DNA of 64,000 nucleotides. Origin: Wujia chipingensis. Its GTDB lineage: Bacteria; Bacillota; Clostridia; Lachnospirales; Lachnospiraceae. A model generated the notes under the pieces. That model was not told the origin of the DNA and did no database searches. It worked only from the letters and a program-made list of their open reading frames with translations. Each line of letters opens with the position of its first letter. Positions within the stretch are counted from its first letter, which is position 1. Shown here in pieces: positions 24,725 through 33,576 of the stretch. The stretch covers positions 442,001 through 506,000 of the forward strand of contig NZ_CP060632.1 of the NCBI RefSeq assembly GCF_014337155.1, written 5' to 3'. The position numbers and the translations under genes were made by a program.

Positions 24725-26947
24725 ATGGAAAACTACACCAAACTTTCAATCAAATATCTAAAGTTTCAGAAGAAGCGAACCATCCTGACCATCTTAGGTG
24801 TCGCTTTAGCGTCAGGAATTCTGTTCGTGATATTAACCTTGTATTTCAGTAACTTCATCAATACCCGCGATGCACTTCGCAAGCAGGCAGATTACGAGAT
24901 CGTGCTTTTGCCGGAGCAAAATCAGGATGTCCCGGCATTGCTCAAACAGGACTTCGTGAAGACGGCGTATCGTGGAAAATACTACGATTATTATTCGAAC
25001 TCCTATATTGAAAATGCAATCTACATTAATGTGAAAAATCCTTACCGGTTGGACGCGAATATGGAAACGATCGAGCAGACCTACGGTGTGAAGGCGCAAT
25101 TAAACCAACAGCTCGCATCCTACTATCTGCAGGGCGACACCGGAAATGATACATACATTATTCTTCTGATGTTCCTGCTTTTGTCGTTCGTGATCGCAGT
25201 CATCGGAGTTGGAATTATCCGGACAACGATCCAGTTGAATACGATGGAACAGATCAAAGATTATGGAATCCTGCGTTGTATCGGAGCAACACAGGGACAG
25301 TTAAAAAGTGTGATATTCCGAATGGGATGCATGCAGGAACTGCTTGGAATCCTTGGCGGAATCGTAATCGGATTTCCAATTGCATATCTGGTTGGCTTAT
25401 CCATGAATATCAAGGTTCTCCCGCATGTGCTTCCATTTCTGTATGTGTTGATTGTCTTTATCGGAGATCTGTTCTTCGTTATGGATGAGAATGGAAAACT
25501 CGTAAAGAAGATTTCACCGATCGAGGCGGTGCGCGGGCAGACAAGCGGAACACGGAAGGTTAAGGCACGTAAGCAAAGCATTTTCGGAAAGATCTTCGGC
25601 GTGCAGGGCGATTATGCATACAAGAATCTGATGAGCAACAAGCGTCGGTTCTTAAAGACGATTGCAACATTTGCGTTATCAATCGCGGCATTTATCACGA
25701 TCGCGACAATCTTCACTTCGTTTGTACAGATGCAGAAGCAGATTGCACCTTCTTACGGAGAGTATCAGGTGTATTTCTTCAACGAGGCAAATGATGAAGA
25801 GACCATAGATGCAGTGAAATCAGTACTCCCAAACGAAGAGACACTCACAGACATTGCACAGAACAAAGAAGTGAAGGACGTGAAAGCAGTATATGCAGCG
25901 ACTATGAAGGCTGCGGACTTCGAAGAATTCCGGACACATTTCACAGAGGATTTCCGGCAGGAAACGTTGGAGGGGCAGATCGTTGAACGGTTGGAAACAG
26001 GTGAGAAATATAAAGACAGTGCATCACCGGTGGACCGTGTGAGCGTGATTGGATACGGAGAGGACGAGTATCAGGAATATGCATCGTATCTGGTCGAAGG
26101 AACGCTGGATGTCGATGAGAACGGAATTGTGCTTGTACAGAATGTGGAAGCAACGTTGGATGAAGGCATGGATGATGAATCCTATGATGCGATTGATCTG
26201 ATTGCATCAACGGTGGAATATCCGGCGACGGATTATAAGCTTGGTGACACGATCGAGCTGAAATGGGGAAATGAGAAGAAAACATATGAGATTCAGGGCA
26301 TTGTCCGGATAGATAAGGACAAATTGCAGACAAAAGGATTTGTAAAGTGTATTGTACCACTGGCAAATTATTTCCGGATGACCGGACTTGAAAAATCGGA
26401 TTCCACAGGTGTGAAATGTAAGCTTCGTTCGGACAATATCTCCGCTTCGCTGACATCGAAGCTGGTGAACGTGCTGGATAACTCAATGGGAGATTACTCG
26501 TATCCGGATGCCATTTATTCCGGGGCATTGTTTAGTACATCCATCAGCGCAATCAAATATATTCTTGCATTTGTGATTGTGATTTTATGTGTGAGTTCTC
26601 TGAATATCATCAATACGACAGCGAGCAATCTTTATCTGCGTCGGCAGGAATTCGCACAGCTTCGCGCAATCGGTGTATCGGTGCGGGAGCTTCGGAAGAT
26701 GGTAATGCTCGAAGGTGTGATCTCCGTTATCTGTGCGAATATCGTTGGCGATGTGCTGGGCTTTGCGGTTATGATGCCGCTTGCGAAAGCAGCGCTGGTG
26801 CTGTTCATGGTGAAGCTTACATTCCCGATTATCGGAGCAGTGATTGGATTTGTACTTTCGGTACTTGTGATGTGTGGGTCCATCTATATACCGATGAAGC
26901 GGATGTCAAACCGGATCGCGGATGATCTGAATGCAACCGGAGATTGA
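24725..26947 (+). CDS. FtsX-type ABC transporter permease
   Basis: A 740-residue permease; the ATG at 24725 follows GGGGGAG and starts with the basic MENYTKLSIKYLKFQKKRTI that typically precedes the first helix (TILTILGVALASGILFVILT). A short first extracellular loop (~110 residues), a three-helix FtsX unit (LRCIGATQGQLKSVIFRMGC motif), a longer extracellular domain and a second FtsX unit with LRRQEFAQLRAIGVSVRELR follow. The matching ATPase is encoded at 27334, with a tandem repeat between. It probably exports or extracts a lipid- or peptide-like compound. The gene begins a seven-kilobase locus with a second permease and a two-component system. Confidence 0.92.
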   Translation: MENYTKLSIKYLKFQKKRTILTILGVALASGILFVILTLYFSNFINTRDALRKQADYEIVLLPEQNQDVPALLKQDFVKTAYRGKYYDYYSNSYIENAIYINVKNPYRLDANMETIEQTYGVKAQLNQQLASYYLQGDTGNDTYIILLMFLLLSFVIAVIGVGIIRTTIQLNTMEQIKDYGILRCIGATQGQLKSVIFRMGCMQELLGILGGIVIGFPIAYLVGLSMNIKVLPHVLPFLYVLIVFIGDLFFVMDENGKLVKKISPIEAVRGQTSGTRKVKARKQSIFGKIFGVQGDYAYKNLMSNKRRFLKTIATFALSIAAFITIATIFTSFVQMQKQIAPSYGEYQVYFFNEANDEETIDAVKSVLPNEETLTDIAQNKEVKDVKAVYAATMKAADFEEFRTHFTEDFRQETLEGQIVERLETGEKYKDSASPVDRVSVIGYGEDEYQEYASYLVEGTLDVDENGIVLVQNVEATLDEGMDDESYDAIDLIASTVEYPATDYKLGDTIELKWGNEKKTYEIQGIVRIDKDKLQTKGFVKCIVPLANYFRMTGLEKSDSTGVKCKLRSDNISASLTSKLVNVLDNSMGDYSYPDAIYSGALFSTSISAIKYILAFVIVILCVSSLNIINTTASNLYLRRQEFAQLRAIGVSVRELRKMVMLEGVISVICANIVGDVLGFAVMMPLAKAALVLFMVKLTFPIIGAVIGFVLSVLVMCGSIYIPMKRMSNRIADDLNATGD

Positions 26948-26990
26948 TTTGGGGTTGGATTGAAGCCGGGTTGGGGCTGGATTGGAACTG

Positions 26991-27245
26991 AATTGGGGCA
27001 AAAAGCTGAAAAAAAGAATATTTACTCCAACGGGCAGAAGGAAGAAGCAAGCTGAATTGGGGGAAAAGTTGAAAAACAGAATATTTGCTCCAACAGGAAG
27101 AAGAAAGAAGCAAGCTGGATTGGGGGAAAAAGCTGAAAAACAGAATATTTGCCCCAACGGGAAGAAGAAAGAAGCAGGCTGGATTGGGGGAAAAGCTGAA
27201 AAACAGGATATTTGCTCCAACAGGAAGAAAAGAAGAGAAAAACAG
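26991..27245 (+). repeat. Tandem repeat, about 4 copies of a 63-64 bp unit
   Basis: Copies begin at about 26991, 27055, 27118 and 27182. The shared unit contains TTGGGGGAAAAGCTGAAAAA, CAGAATATTTGCTCCAACAG and GAAGAAGAAAGAAGCA pieces. Purines dominate the plus strand. Successive periods are 64, 63 and 64, so the reading frame is not kept from copy to copy; this argues against a coding role although open frames exist on both strands. It occupies the 386-nt gap between the permease and ATPase genes. The rest of the gap is low-complexity A/G-rich DNA up to the ribosome site CAGGAGGG. Confidence 0.9.
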
Positions 27246-27333
27246 GTAGGAGTAAAGAAACAGAAAAAAGAAGAATTGCTCCAACAGAAAGAAATAAAAT
27301 AACAAAAATAAAGATATCAGGAGGGAAATCAAC

Positions 27334-28002
27334 ATGGATATTGTAAAGATGGAACATGTCACGAAGATATATGGAAGCGGAGACACACGGGTTTGGGCGC
27401 TCGATGATGTGAATCTGACCGTGCAAAAAGGAGAAAGTCTGGCAGTGGTCGGAGCGTCTGGCTCCGGCAAGTCCACACTGCTGCATGTCATGGGCGGTGT
27501 CGACACGGTTACGAATGGAAAAGTAATCGTGGACGACCGGGATATCACAACATTGAAGGATGAGGAAATGTCGGTGTTCCGCCGGAGAAAAATCGGATTT
27601 GTATTTCAGTCGTATCATCTGATTCCAGTTCTGACTGTGGAGGAGAATATTCAGATGCCGATTCTGTTGGATCATAAGAAACCGGATCGGGAGTACATCG
27701 ACCATGTCATTGAGATGCTTGGTTTGAAAGACAGACGGAAGCATCTGCCAAACCAGTTGTCCGGCGGACAGCAACAGCGCGCGGCAATCGCGCGGGCACT
27801 TGCAAACCGCCCGTCTCTGATTCTTGCCGATGAGCCGACCGGAGCACTTGATTCTACAAATGGAAATGAAGTTATGGCGCTGCTGCAGGACTCTGTAAAG
27901 AAGCTGAATCAGACCCTTGTGCTGATCACACATAACATCGATCTTGCCAGAGAGGCAGACCGCATCGTGCGGATCACAGATGGTAAGCTGACCGAGGAGT
28001 GA
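27334..28002 (+). CDS. ABC transporter ATP-binding protein (MacB/LolD type)
   Basis: A 222-residue ATPase with Walker [11 protein letters not shown]-loop [14 protein letters not shown], signature [15 protein letters not shown], Walker [13 protein letters not shown] and switch LITHN. The sequence [19 protein letters not shown] at the start is typical of the MacB/LolD clade that pairs with FtsX-type permeases. It could serve both permeases of the locus (24725 and 29295). Good ribosome site CAGGAGGG before ATG. Confidence 0.96.
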   Translation: MDIVKMEHVTKIYGSGDTRVWALDDVNLTVQKGESLAVVGASGSGKSTLLHVMGGVDTVTNGKVIVDDRDITTLKDEEMSVFRRRKIGFVFQSYHLIPVLTVEENIQMPILLDHKKPDREYIDHVIEMLGLKDRRKHLPNQLSGGQQQRAAIARALANRPSLILADEPTGALDSTNGNEVMALLQDSVKKLNQTLVLITHNIDLAREADRIVRITDGKLTEE

Positions 28003-28108
28003 GCAGGAAAACGATAGGTTGTTAGAAAGACGGACTTAGATAGGTGAAGAGAACTTTGTGAGATGCCTAAAAGACAGGGAAAAACAGGGCAGAATTAAAG
28101 GAGAGAAA

Positions 28109-29068
28109 ATGATGGCAAATAAGTCAGGATGGAAAAATCAACAAAGCAAACATCAAAGAAGAAATCACCATTTAAGAGAGATTATCCTTGCTATTCTGGT
28201 GGTTTTGAGTGTAGCTGCAACTGTATGTCCGTATTCCGCACAGGCGGCGACACCGAAGGTATTGGTTTCCGGTTACAAAGTATCAGCCGCGACGATCTAT
28301 TCCGGAGATAATTTTAATCTGACTCTGGAGATTCTGAATACTTCCAAGAACAAAGTCAAAAATATGAAAGTGACAGTCGCTTCGGAAGGTGGCGAGATCA
28401 TCCCGGTTACTGGAACAGGAAGTGCTTATGTGGCAGAGATTGCTGGAAATGAAACCAGTGAGCAGACATTTTCCATGCAGGCGGCAGCGGGACTTGCAGA
28501 GAAGACGTACAAGCTTTCTGTGAAGATGGGGTACGAGAATACTTCCGGCGAGGCATTTGAGATGGAGGATACGTTGTATCTGCCAGTATATCTGAAGCAG
28601 CGCATATCTGTGACAGATGTTATGACAGATGATGCGAAGGTCGGTGACGAGGTGGAGATTACCGCGCAGGTCAACAACCTCGGCGAGGGCATGCTCTACA
28701 ATGTAAATGCCCGCGTGGAAGGAAAACACGTGGAGAAGCAGGAGACATACATCGGCAATATTGACACAGGAAAAAGCGGCAACGTAGATCTTCTGGCAAA
28801 GGCAGTCATGGTAACTGATTTTGAAGAGATGGCAAAACCGGAGGATTGGATCATTGTGACCTACGAAGACCGGAATGGCAATAAGCACGAAGAAAAAGTG
28901 GATGTATCCTTCTACATTGAGACGGTCGATTACGAAGATCTGGAGGTCTTGAAGGAAGCACCGGAGAAGACCGGACCTGTCACATGGCAGATTCTCCTGA
29001 TTTGCGCCTGCGTGCTTGCAGTCGGTGTATTCGTGGGTGTAACTATTAACAAAAAACGTTCACGATAA
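28109..29068 (+). CDS. Exported CARDB/NEW3-like membrane-anchored protein
   Basis: The ATG at 28109 follows AAAGGAGAGAAA; a frame starting 17 codons earlier lacks a ribosome site. The 319-residue product has a basic N terminus, a signal sequence (IILAILVVLSVAATVCPYSA-QA), two Ig-like beta domains (LVSGYKVSAATIYSGDNFNL ... and ISVTDVMTDDAKVGDEVEIT ..., both of the CARDB/NEW3 form found in export accessory proteins), and a C-terminal anchor helix (QILLICACVLAVGVFVGVTI) followed by NKKRSR. It lies between ABC ATPase and second permease genes, so it is probably the extracytoplasmic adaptor of that exporter, a role analogous to membrane-fusion partners. This role is inference. Confidence 0.8.
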   Translation: MMANKSGWKNQQSKHQRRNHHLREIILAILVVLSVAATVCPYSAQAATPKVLVSGYKVSAATIYSGDNFNLTLEILNTSKNKVKNMKVTVASEGGEIIPVTGTGSAYVAEIAGNETSEQTFSMQAAAGLAEKTYKLSVKMGYENTSGEAFEMEDTLYLPVYLKQRISVTDVMTDDAKVGDEVEITAQVNNLGEGMLYNVNARVEGKHVEKQETYIGNIDTGKSGNVDLLAKAVMVTDFEEMAKPEDWIIVTYEDRNGNKHEEKVDVSFYIETVDYEDLEVLKEAPEKTGPVTWQILLICACVLAVGVFVGVTINKKRSR

Positions 29069-29083
29069 GGTGAAATGGAGAAA

Positions 29084-29281
29084 TCGCAAATCCCCAAAAG
29101 TGTAAATTGAGTTGTTCAGAAATACATATTCTAAAGCAGACCATTGAAGCACGCTGGCACTTAGCGAACGGCAAACTTGTTTGACGTGAGTTTAGTACCA
29201 TTGCGTGATGAAGTGAGCGAGAGTGTGTCTGCATAGAATTGTATTTCTGAACAACTCACGATAAACTATATGGATTTGCGA
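29084..29281. repeat. 198-bp hairpin element A with conserved 97-nt core
   Basis: Outer arms TCGCAAATCC (29084-29093) / GGATTTGCGA (29272-29281) and a 17-bp perfect arm GAGTTGTTCAGAAATAC (29109-29125) / (29241-29257) enclose a core at 29136-29232 bounded by GCAGAC / GTCTGC. The core shares GCAGACC-TTGAA, GGCACTTA, CGGC, TTTAGTACC and GAGCGAGAG with the element at 42865-43059, while the arms differ. The element lies between the CARDB-like gene and the second permease gene and ends at the latter's ribosome site. No coding potential is seen. Confidence 0.8.
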
Positions 29282-29294
29282 AAAGGAGGAATCC

Positions 29295-30575
29295 ATGAAA
29301 TTTATCATGCATTTAACAATTCAAAATATCAAGCGTAGAAGGGTGCGAACCATCCTGACTCTCCTTGGCGTGATGATCGGTGTGGTAGCAGTTGTCTCTC
29401 TGCTGTCGCTCGGAATGGGCGTGAAGCGGGAACTCCTGCAAGGCTATGGCGACGATGCCTCGATTCGTCAGATCACTGTGCAGACACCGGAGAACAACCG
29501 GAACAAGAAAATGCTCCTGACGGACCATACCATAGAGAAACTTGCAAAGCTTGACAAGGTTGCGAATGTCTATCCGCGCTATGAAGTATTCGCGAATATT
29601 CAAGTTGGACAATACACCGCCTATACGAATCTGGTTGGCATCCCCGCAGAGCAGTTATCCGCAATCGCACTGACTGATACGTCCAGCCTGTCGGAGCATG
29701 CCAGAAAGCCGGAGATGGTGATCGGAAATGGGATGGGATATATGTTCTTCCATGATAACACCATGACCAGCTACCAGGATGGAAATGGAGACCTGAACGC
29801 ATGGATTGGCGAGAAGGCGAAGGTTTCACTGGGACTTGATGAAAATGAAATCACAGATCGGCTGACGATCGCGGGAGTGATGCAGGGGGACGCAGACGAG
29901 TTCAGTGAGCAGTCGCAGAGCATTTATTGCGATATTGATGTGCTGCGCGCATATCTGAAGAAACATGCAGCCCAGGGAAATGTGCTTGGACAGCCACTCG
30001 ACAAGAACGGAAATGCATACACCTCGTGGGTGTATTCAAGCGTGGTTGTCGAAGTCGGTAAGATGGAAGACGTTGAGTTTGTTGTCAAGAAATTACAGGA
30101 TATGGGATATCAGACAACGAATATGAAGGAGTACCGTGATACAGCGATGCGTACAGTACGAATGCTGGAGTTGTTGCTGGGTGGCATCGGACTTATTTCG
30201 TTCCTTGTTGCGGCAATCGGTATCAGCAACACAATGACAACCGCTGTTTATGACCGGGTTGCGGAGATTGGAACCTTGAAGGTACTCGGCTGTGAGAAGC
30301 GGGAATTGATGGCAATGATCTTGCTGGAAGCAGGTATCTACGGACTTGTTGGTGGTGCGTGTGGCGTGGTATTGTCACTGCTTTTTGGGAAGATTATCAA
30401 CCGAATCGCAGTATCTGCATTGCTTTTAGAAGCAGGTACGAAGATTGCTGTGATTACGCCAAAGCTTGCATTATCAGCAGTCGGAATGGCGATGCTGCTT
30501 GGAACAATTGCAGGTTATTTCCCATCACGATGGGCGGCAAAGCTTTCACCGCTTACAGCGATGCGGAGAGATTGA
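29295..30575 (+). CDS. MacB-type ABC permease (FtsX domain)
   Basis: A 426-residue permease with the classical MacB layout: helix at ~19-43 (RVRTILTLLGVMIGVVAVVS), an extracellular MacB-PCD domain of ~240 residues, and a C-terminal three-helix FtsX unit (LLGGIGLISFLVAAIGISNT, RVAEIGTLKVLGCEKRELMA, LGTIAGYFPSRWAAKLSPLT AMR). With the ATPase at 27334 it would make a MacAB-like exporter, and the CARDB-like protein would be the partner outside. Ribosome site AAAAGGAGG. The large hairpin A lies just before it, so its translation or stability may be controlled by folding. Confidence 0.94.
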   Translation: MKFIMHLTIQNIKRRRVRTILTLLGVMIGVVAVVSLLSLGMGVKRELLQGYGDDASIRQITVQTPENNRNKKMLLTDHTIEKLAKLDKVANVYPRYEVFANIQVGQYTAYTNLVGIPAEQLSAIALTDTSSLSEHARKPEMVIGNGMGYMFFHDNTMTSYQDGNGDLNAWIGEKAKVSLGLDENEITDRLTIAGVMQGDADEFSEQSQSIYCDIDVLRAYLKKHAAQGNVLGQPLDKNGNAYTSWVYSSVVVEVGKMEDVEFVVKKLQDMGYQTTNMKEYRDTAMRTVRMLELLLGGIGLISFLVAAIGISNTMTTAVYDRVAEIGTLKVLGCEKRELMAMILLEAGIYGLVGGACGVVLSLLFGKIINRIAVSALLLEAGTKIAVITPKLALSAVGMAMLLGTIAGYFPSRWAAKLSPLTAMRRD

Positions 30576-30588
30576 TAAATAAGAGATG

Positions 30589-30625
30589 TGACGTATCATC
30601 TGAAATGGTGGTGCGTCTTTTTCAT
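30589..30625 (+). terminator. Probable terminator between the ABC and two-component genes
   Basis: GACGTATCAT can pair with ATGGTG and CGTC across a small bulge (several G-U pairs), followed by TTTTTC. Weaker than the others in the window. Confidence 0.45.
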
Positions 30626-30680
30626 ATTGATGGTATAATAAGCGTAAGAATACCAAGTAATATAGAAGGAATCTGGGATT

Positions 30681-31370
30681 ATGGCACATAAGATATTGAT
30701 GGTGGAGGACGATTTTGCCCTCGCAATGGGAACGGAATATGCGCTTACTTCGGAAGGCTATGCGGTGACAACCGCAGGAAATCTGGCACAGGCGCGTGAG
30801 AAATTCGACGATAGCATCGACCTTGTGCTGTTGGATGTGATGCTGCCGGATGGAACTGGATTTGAGTTTTGCAAGGAACTTCGGGAGAAGAACAGCGATG
30901 TCCCGATTATATTTCTGACAGCGGTTGCAGAGGAAGCAAATATTGTTCAAGGGCTGGAGCTTGGGGCGGATGATTATGTGACGAAACCGTATCGCGTGAA
31001 GGAATTGCTGGCGCGGGTAGCAGTGAATATTCGGCGTTATACGCAGGCACGGCAGACGAGCCAAGAAAATAGCAATCGTGTTGTGACGTTTGGAAATACA
31101 ATCTTCGATGGGGAAGCATTTGTTCTCACACAGCATGGAGAGAAACTTGATTGTACGACGAGCGAGCTGCGGTTGCTGCGATTTTTATTGCAGCATCGTG
31201 GACAGGTGATCAGTCGGAGTGCAATCATGGAACAGCTCTATGATATTGATGGAGAGTTTTTCGAGGACAATACACTTTCGGTCTATATCAAACGGCTTCG
31301 ACAGAAATTAGGGGAAGATGGAGCTTATATTGAGACTGTGCGTGGAATGGGGTACCGGTTCCGGAAGTGA
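30681..31370 (+). CDS. OmpR-family response regulator
   Basis: A 229-residue regulator: acidic pair at 9-11 (VEDD), phospho-acceptor Asp52 (LVLLDVMLPDG), conserved Thr/Lys sites (FLTAVA; VTKPYR), and a C-terminal winged helix ending ETVRGMGYRFRK. Ribosome site AGAAGGAATC. The kinase gene follows after 57 nt. It probably controls the ABC exporter encoded upstream. The short intergene carries a fragment that repeats the GYRFR ending, discussed under findings. Confidence 0.95.
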   Translation: MAHKILMVEDDFALAMGTEYALTSEGYAVTTAGNLAQAREKFDDSIDLVLLDVMLPDGTGFEFCKELREKNSDVPIIFLTAVAEEANIVQGLELGADDYVTKPYRVKELLARVAVNIRRYTQARQTSQENSNRVVTFGNTIFDGEAFVLTQHGEKLDCTTSELRLLRFLLQHRGQVISRSAIMEQLYDIDGEFFEDNTLSVYIKRLRQKLGEDGAYIETVRGMGYRFRK

Positions 31371-31427
31371 TAGCGATGCACAAATAACGTGGGTTATCGG
31401 TTCAGAAGCGATTGTAAAAATATAAAT

Positions 31428-32465
31428 ATGCAGGCAAAAAGTTACGAACTACAACAATTTCATAAACGATTTTTCATATACGGCGGAATTGCGTACCTTG
31501 TCTACGCTGTTTTTGCTGCATTGGTTTTGTGGCTGCGTGGCTGGCAGTTGTGGGTGACATTGTTGCTTGGCTGTCTGCTGCTTGGAAGTGCTTACGTGGC
31601 AGGGCGTCGTTCAATCGGTACTATGAGCCGGGAGCTACGGGCAATCGTAGATATTATGAACCAGATTCTCGAAGCACCGGAACAGGTTCCGGCAGAACCA
31701 TATAAGCAGGGCGAACTTGGAGAATTATATACGAATCTGTACAAGCTGGTGCAGGCGTTAAAGGAGAGTAACCGCAAGGAGCAAGAGGAGAAGATCTTTC
31801 TGAGGGATATCATGTCGGATATTTCCCATCAGCTGAAAACACCGCTTGCGTCGCTCACGGTATTTTTAGATCTGCTGTATGATGGACGCGTGCCAGATGT
31901 TGACAAACAGAAGCAGATGCTTTTGGAATCAAAAAATCAGGTCAGCCGTATGGAATGGATGGTGCTGTCCATGCTGAAGCTTGCACGAATTGAGGCGGGG
32001 GCAATTCAGTTTGAGAAGCATCCGTGCAGTCTATATGCGATTGTGGCGCAGGCGAAGGAGAGCGTCGCATATCTGACGGAGAAACGCGGGCAGCAGATTG
32101 ATGTGCAGATCGACGAGAAACAGATGCTTGTCTGCGATGGAGACTGGCTGACGGAAGCAATCATTAATTTGCTGAAAAATGCATCAGACTATTCCAGCGA
32201 GCAGACGACGATCCATATCTGGACGGAAGACAATCCGATGTACACGCGCATTTATGTGAAGGATGAGGGCTGCGGCATCGCGGAGTCTGAACTGAAAAAT
32301 ATTTTCAAACGTTTCTATCGTATCAACAAAGCGGTCAATCCGAACAGTGTCGGAATCGGTCTTTCCCTGACGAAATCCATCGTCGAGGGCATGGGTGGTA
32401 AGATCTCGGTACGAAGCGAGTTTGGAAGCTATACGCAGTTTATCTTGACGTTTGTGCATACATAA
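31428..32465 (+). CDS. Two-component sensor histidine kinase
   Basis: A 345-residue kinase. I use the ATG at 31428 (MQAKSYELQQFHKRFF); upstream in-frame sequence reads NVGYRFRSDCKNIN, the tail of a response regulator rather than a kinase. Two close membrane helices (~17-37, ~42-60) leave almost no extracellular sensor, the form of intramembrane-sensing kinases. The H-box is DISHQLKTPLASL near 140, followed by N-box INLLKNASDYS, G1 DEGCGI, F-box IFKRFYR and G2 GIGLSLTKSIVEGMGG. No clear ribosome site precedes the ATG. Such kinases usually partner ABC exporters and respond to antimicrobials. Confidence 0.92.
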   Translation: MQAKSYELQQFHKRFFIYGGIAYLVYAVFAALVLWLRGWQLWVTLLLGCLLLGSAYVAGRRSIGTMSRELRAIVDIMNQILEAPEQVPAEPYKQGELGELYTNLYKLVQALKESNRKEQEEKIFLRDIMSDISHQLKTPLASLTVFLDLLYDGRVPDVDKQKQMLLESKNQVSRMEWMVLSMLKLARIEAGAIQFEKHPCSLYAIVAQAKESVAYLTEKRGQQIDVQIDEKQMLVCDGDWLTEAIINLLKNASDYSSEQTTIHIWTEDNPMYTRIYVKDEGCGIAESELKNIFKRFYRINKAVNPNSVGIGLSLTKSIVEGMGGKISVRSEFGSYTQFILTFVHT

Positions 32466-32586
32466 ATATATTTGTGGGGATGTGGTAAGCATAGACAGAT
32501 TTAACAGAAAACATTTGAGTTATTCCAATCAAAGTGTTACACTCATAGAGAAGTATTGTTGAAAAGCAAATAAATGAGGTGTAGAT

Positions 32587-32898
32587 ATGGAACAGACAGG
32601 TGGAAAATGGATGTCTCTGATCGGGGCATACATGATCGTAAAAGGAATTGTCAATCTGATATTGGGATTTTCGGTTGGAAATATTGTGACGCTGCTGATC
32701 AGTGGTGTGCTTGCATTTCTGATCATCAAGGGCGTGCCATATATGAATTATGTGACCGGCGCGTATCTGGCGTTGATGAGCGTGATACATATCATCCCGA
32801 ATATTCAGGGACATCATTGGTTTTATCTGGCAGAGGGTATTATTGATCTGATTGCAGCAGTTGTGCTGTTCACAAGCGGAAGAACCAAAGAATCATAA
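32587..32898 (+). CDS. Small four-helix membrane protein, unknown
   Basis: A 103-residue, almost wholly hydrophobic protein with four predicted helices (~9-27, 29-47, 54-72, 79-97) and a charged C-terminal SGRTKES. Ribosome site TGAGGTGTAG lies before the ATG. It is monocistronic, ended by the terminator at 32908. Nothing in the sequence gives a function; I do not recognise the family. Confidence 0.75.
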   Translation: MEQTGGKWMSLIGAYMIVKGIVNLILGFSVGNIVTLLISGVLAFLIIKGVPYMNYVTGAYLALMSVIHIIPNIQGHHWFYLAEGIIDLIAAVVLFTSGRTKES

Positions 32899-32907
32899 AG
32901 CAAAAAT

Positions 32908-32945
32908 AAAAACATGGAGGGAGCGAAAGTCCAGCCATGTTTTTC
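32908..32945 (+). terminator. Rho-independent terminator
   Basis: Stem AAAAACATGG / CCATGTTTTT with a 16-nt loop that itself can partly fold. Confidence 0.85.
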
Positions 32946-32973
32946 ATTTATATAAAAATGGAGTGAACGTAAA

Positions 32974-33561
32974 ATGAACGAACGATTAGACAAACAGATG
33001 GATTTCATCCGGGAGATCGACAAGGAGAAATTCATTACCCGGATGACGAAGTTAACTGATGGAAAGCGTCGGGAAAATGATGCAGAACACGCATGGCATA
33101 TGGCAATTATGACGATTCTGCTTTCCGAATATGCAAATGAGAAGATTGACGTGCTGCGGACAGTCACGATGCTCTTAATCCACGATCTGGTGGAAATCGA
33201 TGCGGGAGACACTTACGCCTATGATGAGGAAGGCAAGAAGACGCAGGAAGCGCGGGAGAAGAAAGCGGCAGACCGCATCTACAATCTGCTTCCAGCGGAT
33301 CAGGCGAAGAAACTGTATGATATCTGGCTGGAGTTCGAGGCGAAGGAGACGCCGGAAGCGAAGTTTGCACGCGCGATGGATAACCTGCAGCCGATGATGC
33401 TCACTGCAAGTACAGGTGGATTTGACTGGAAAGACCGGGGCGTGCGTGCGGAACAGGTAATGAAGCGCAACGAGATCACGCCGGAAGGTTCGAAGACGTT
33501 GTGGGATTATGCATACGAGAATTTCCTTAAGCCGAATATTGAGAATGGAAATCTACAGTAA
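32974..33561 (+). CDS. HD-domain hydrolase (YfbR/HDDC2-like)
   Basis: A 195-residue single-domain HD phosphohydrolase. The metal ligands are visible as NDAEHAWHMA, LLIHDLVEIDAGDTYA and, further on, ARAMDNLQPMML. This arrangement is that of YfbR/HDDC2-type 5'-deoxynucleotidases, which remove phosphate from dNMPs. The ATG lies after TGGAGTGAACG. A MATE gene follows after 15 nt, so the two may be co-transcribed, with no evident functional link. Confidence 0.9.
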   Translation: MNERLDKQMDFIREIDKEKFITRMTKLTDGKRRENDAEHAWHMAIMTILLSEYANEKIDVLRTVTMLLIHDLVEIDAGDTYAYDEEGKKTQEAREKKAADRIYNLLPADQAKKLYDIWLEFEAKETPEAKFARAMDNLQPMMLTASTGGFDWKDRGVRAEQVMKRNEITPEGSKTLWDYAYENFLKPNIENGNLQ

Positions 33562-33576
33562 TGGAGGCGAAACATC

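Noticed and set aside
26991..27245. Possible CRISPR array
   Set aside because: The copies are adjacent 64-bp tandem units without unique spacers, and no cas gene is present.
26982..27302. 106-residue basic frame over the 64-bp tandem repeat
   Set aside because: Unit length alternates between 63 and 64 bp so copies are read in different frames; start is TTG without ribosome site; equally long frames exist on the other strand.
27022..27933. 303-residue minus-strand frame opposite the ABC ATPase
   Set aside because: It covers the ATPase motifs and the tandem repeat in antisense and reads as low-complexity hydrophobic sequence; a shadow of the real gene.
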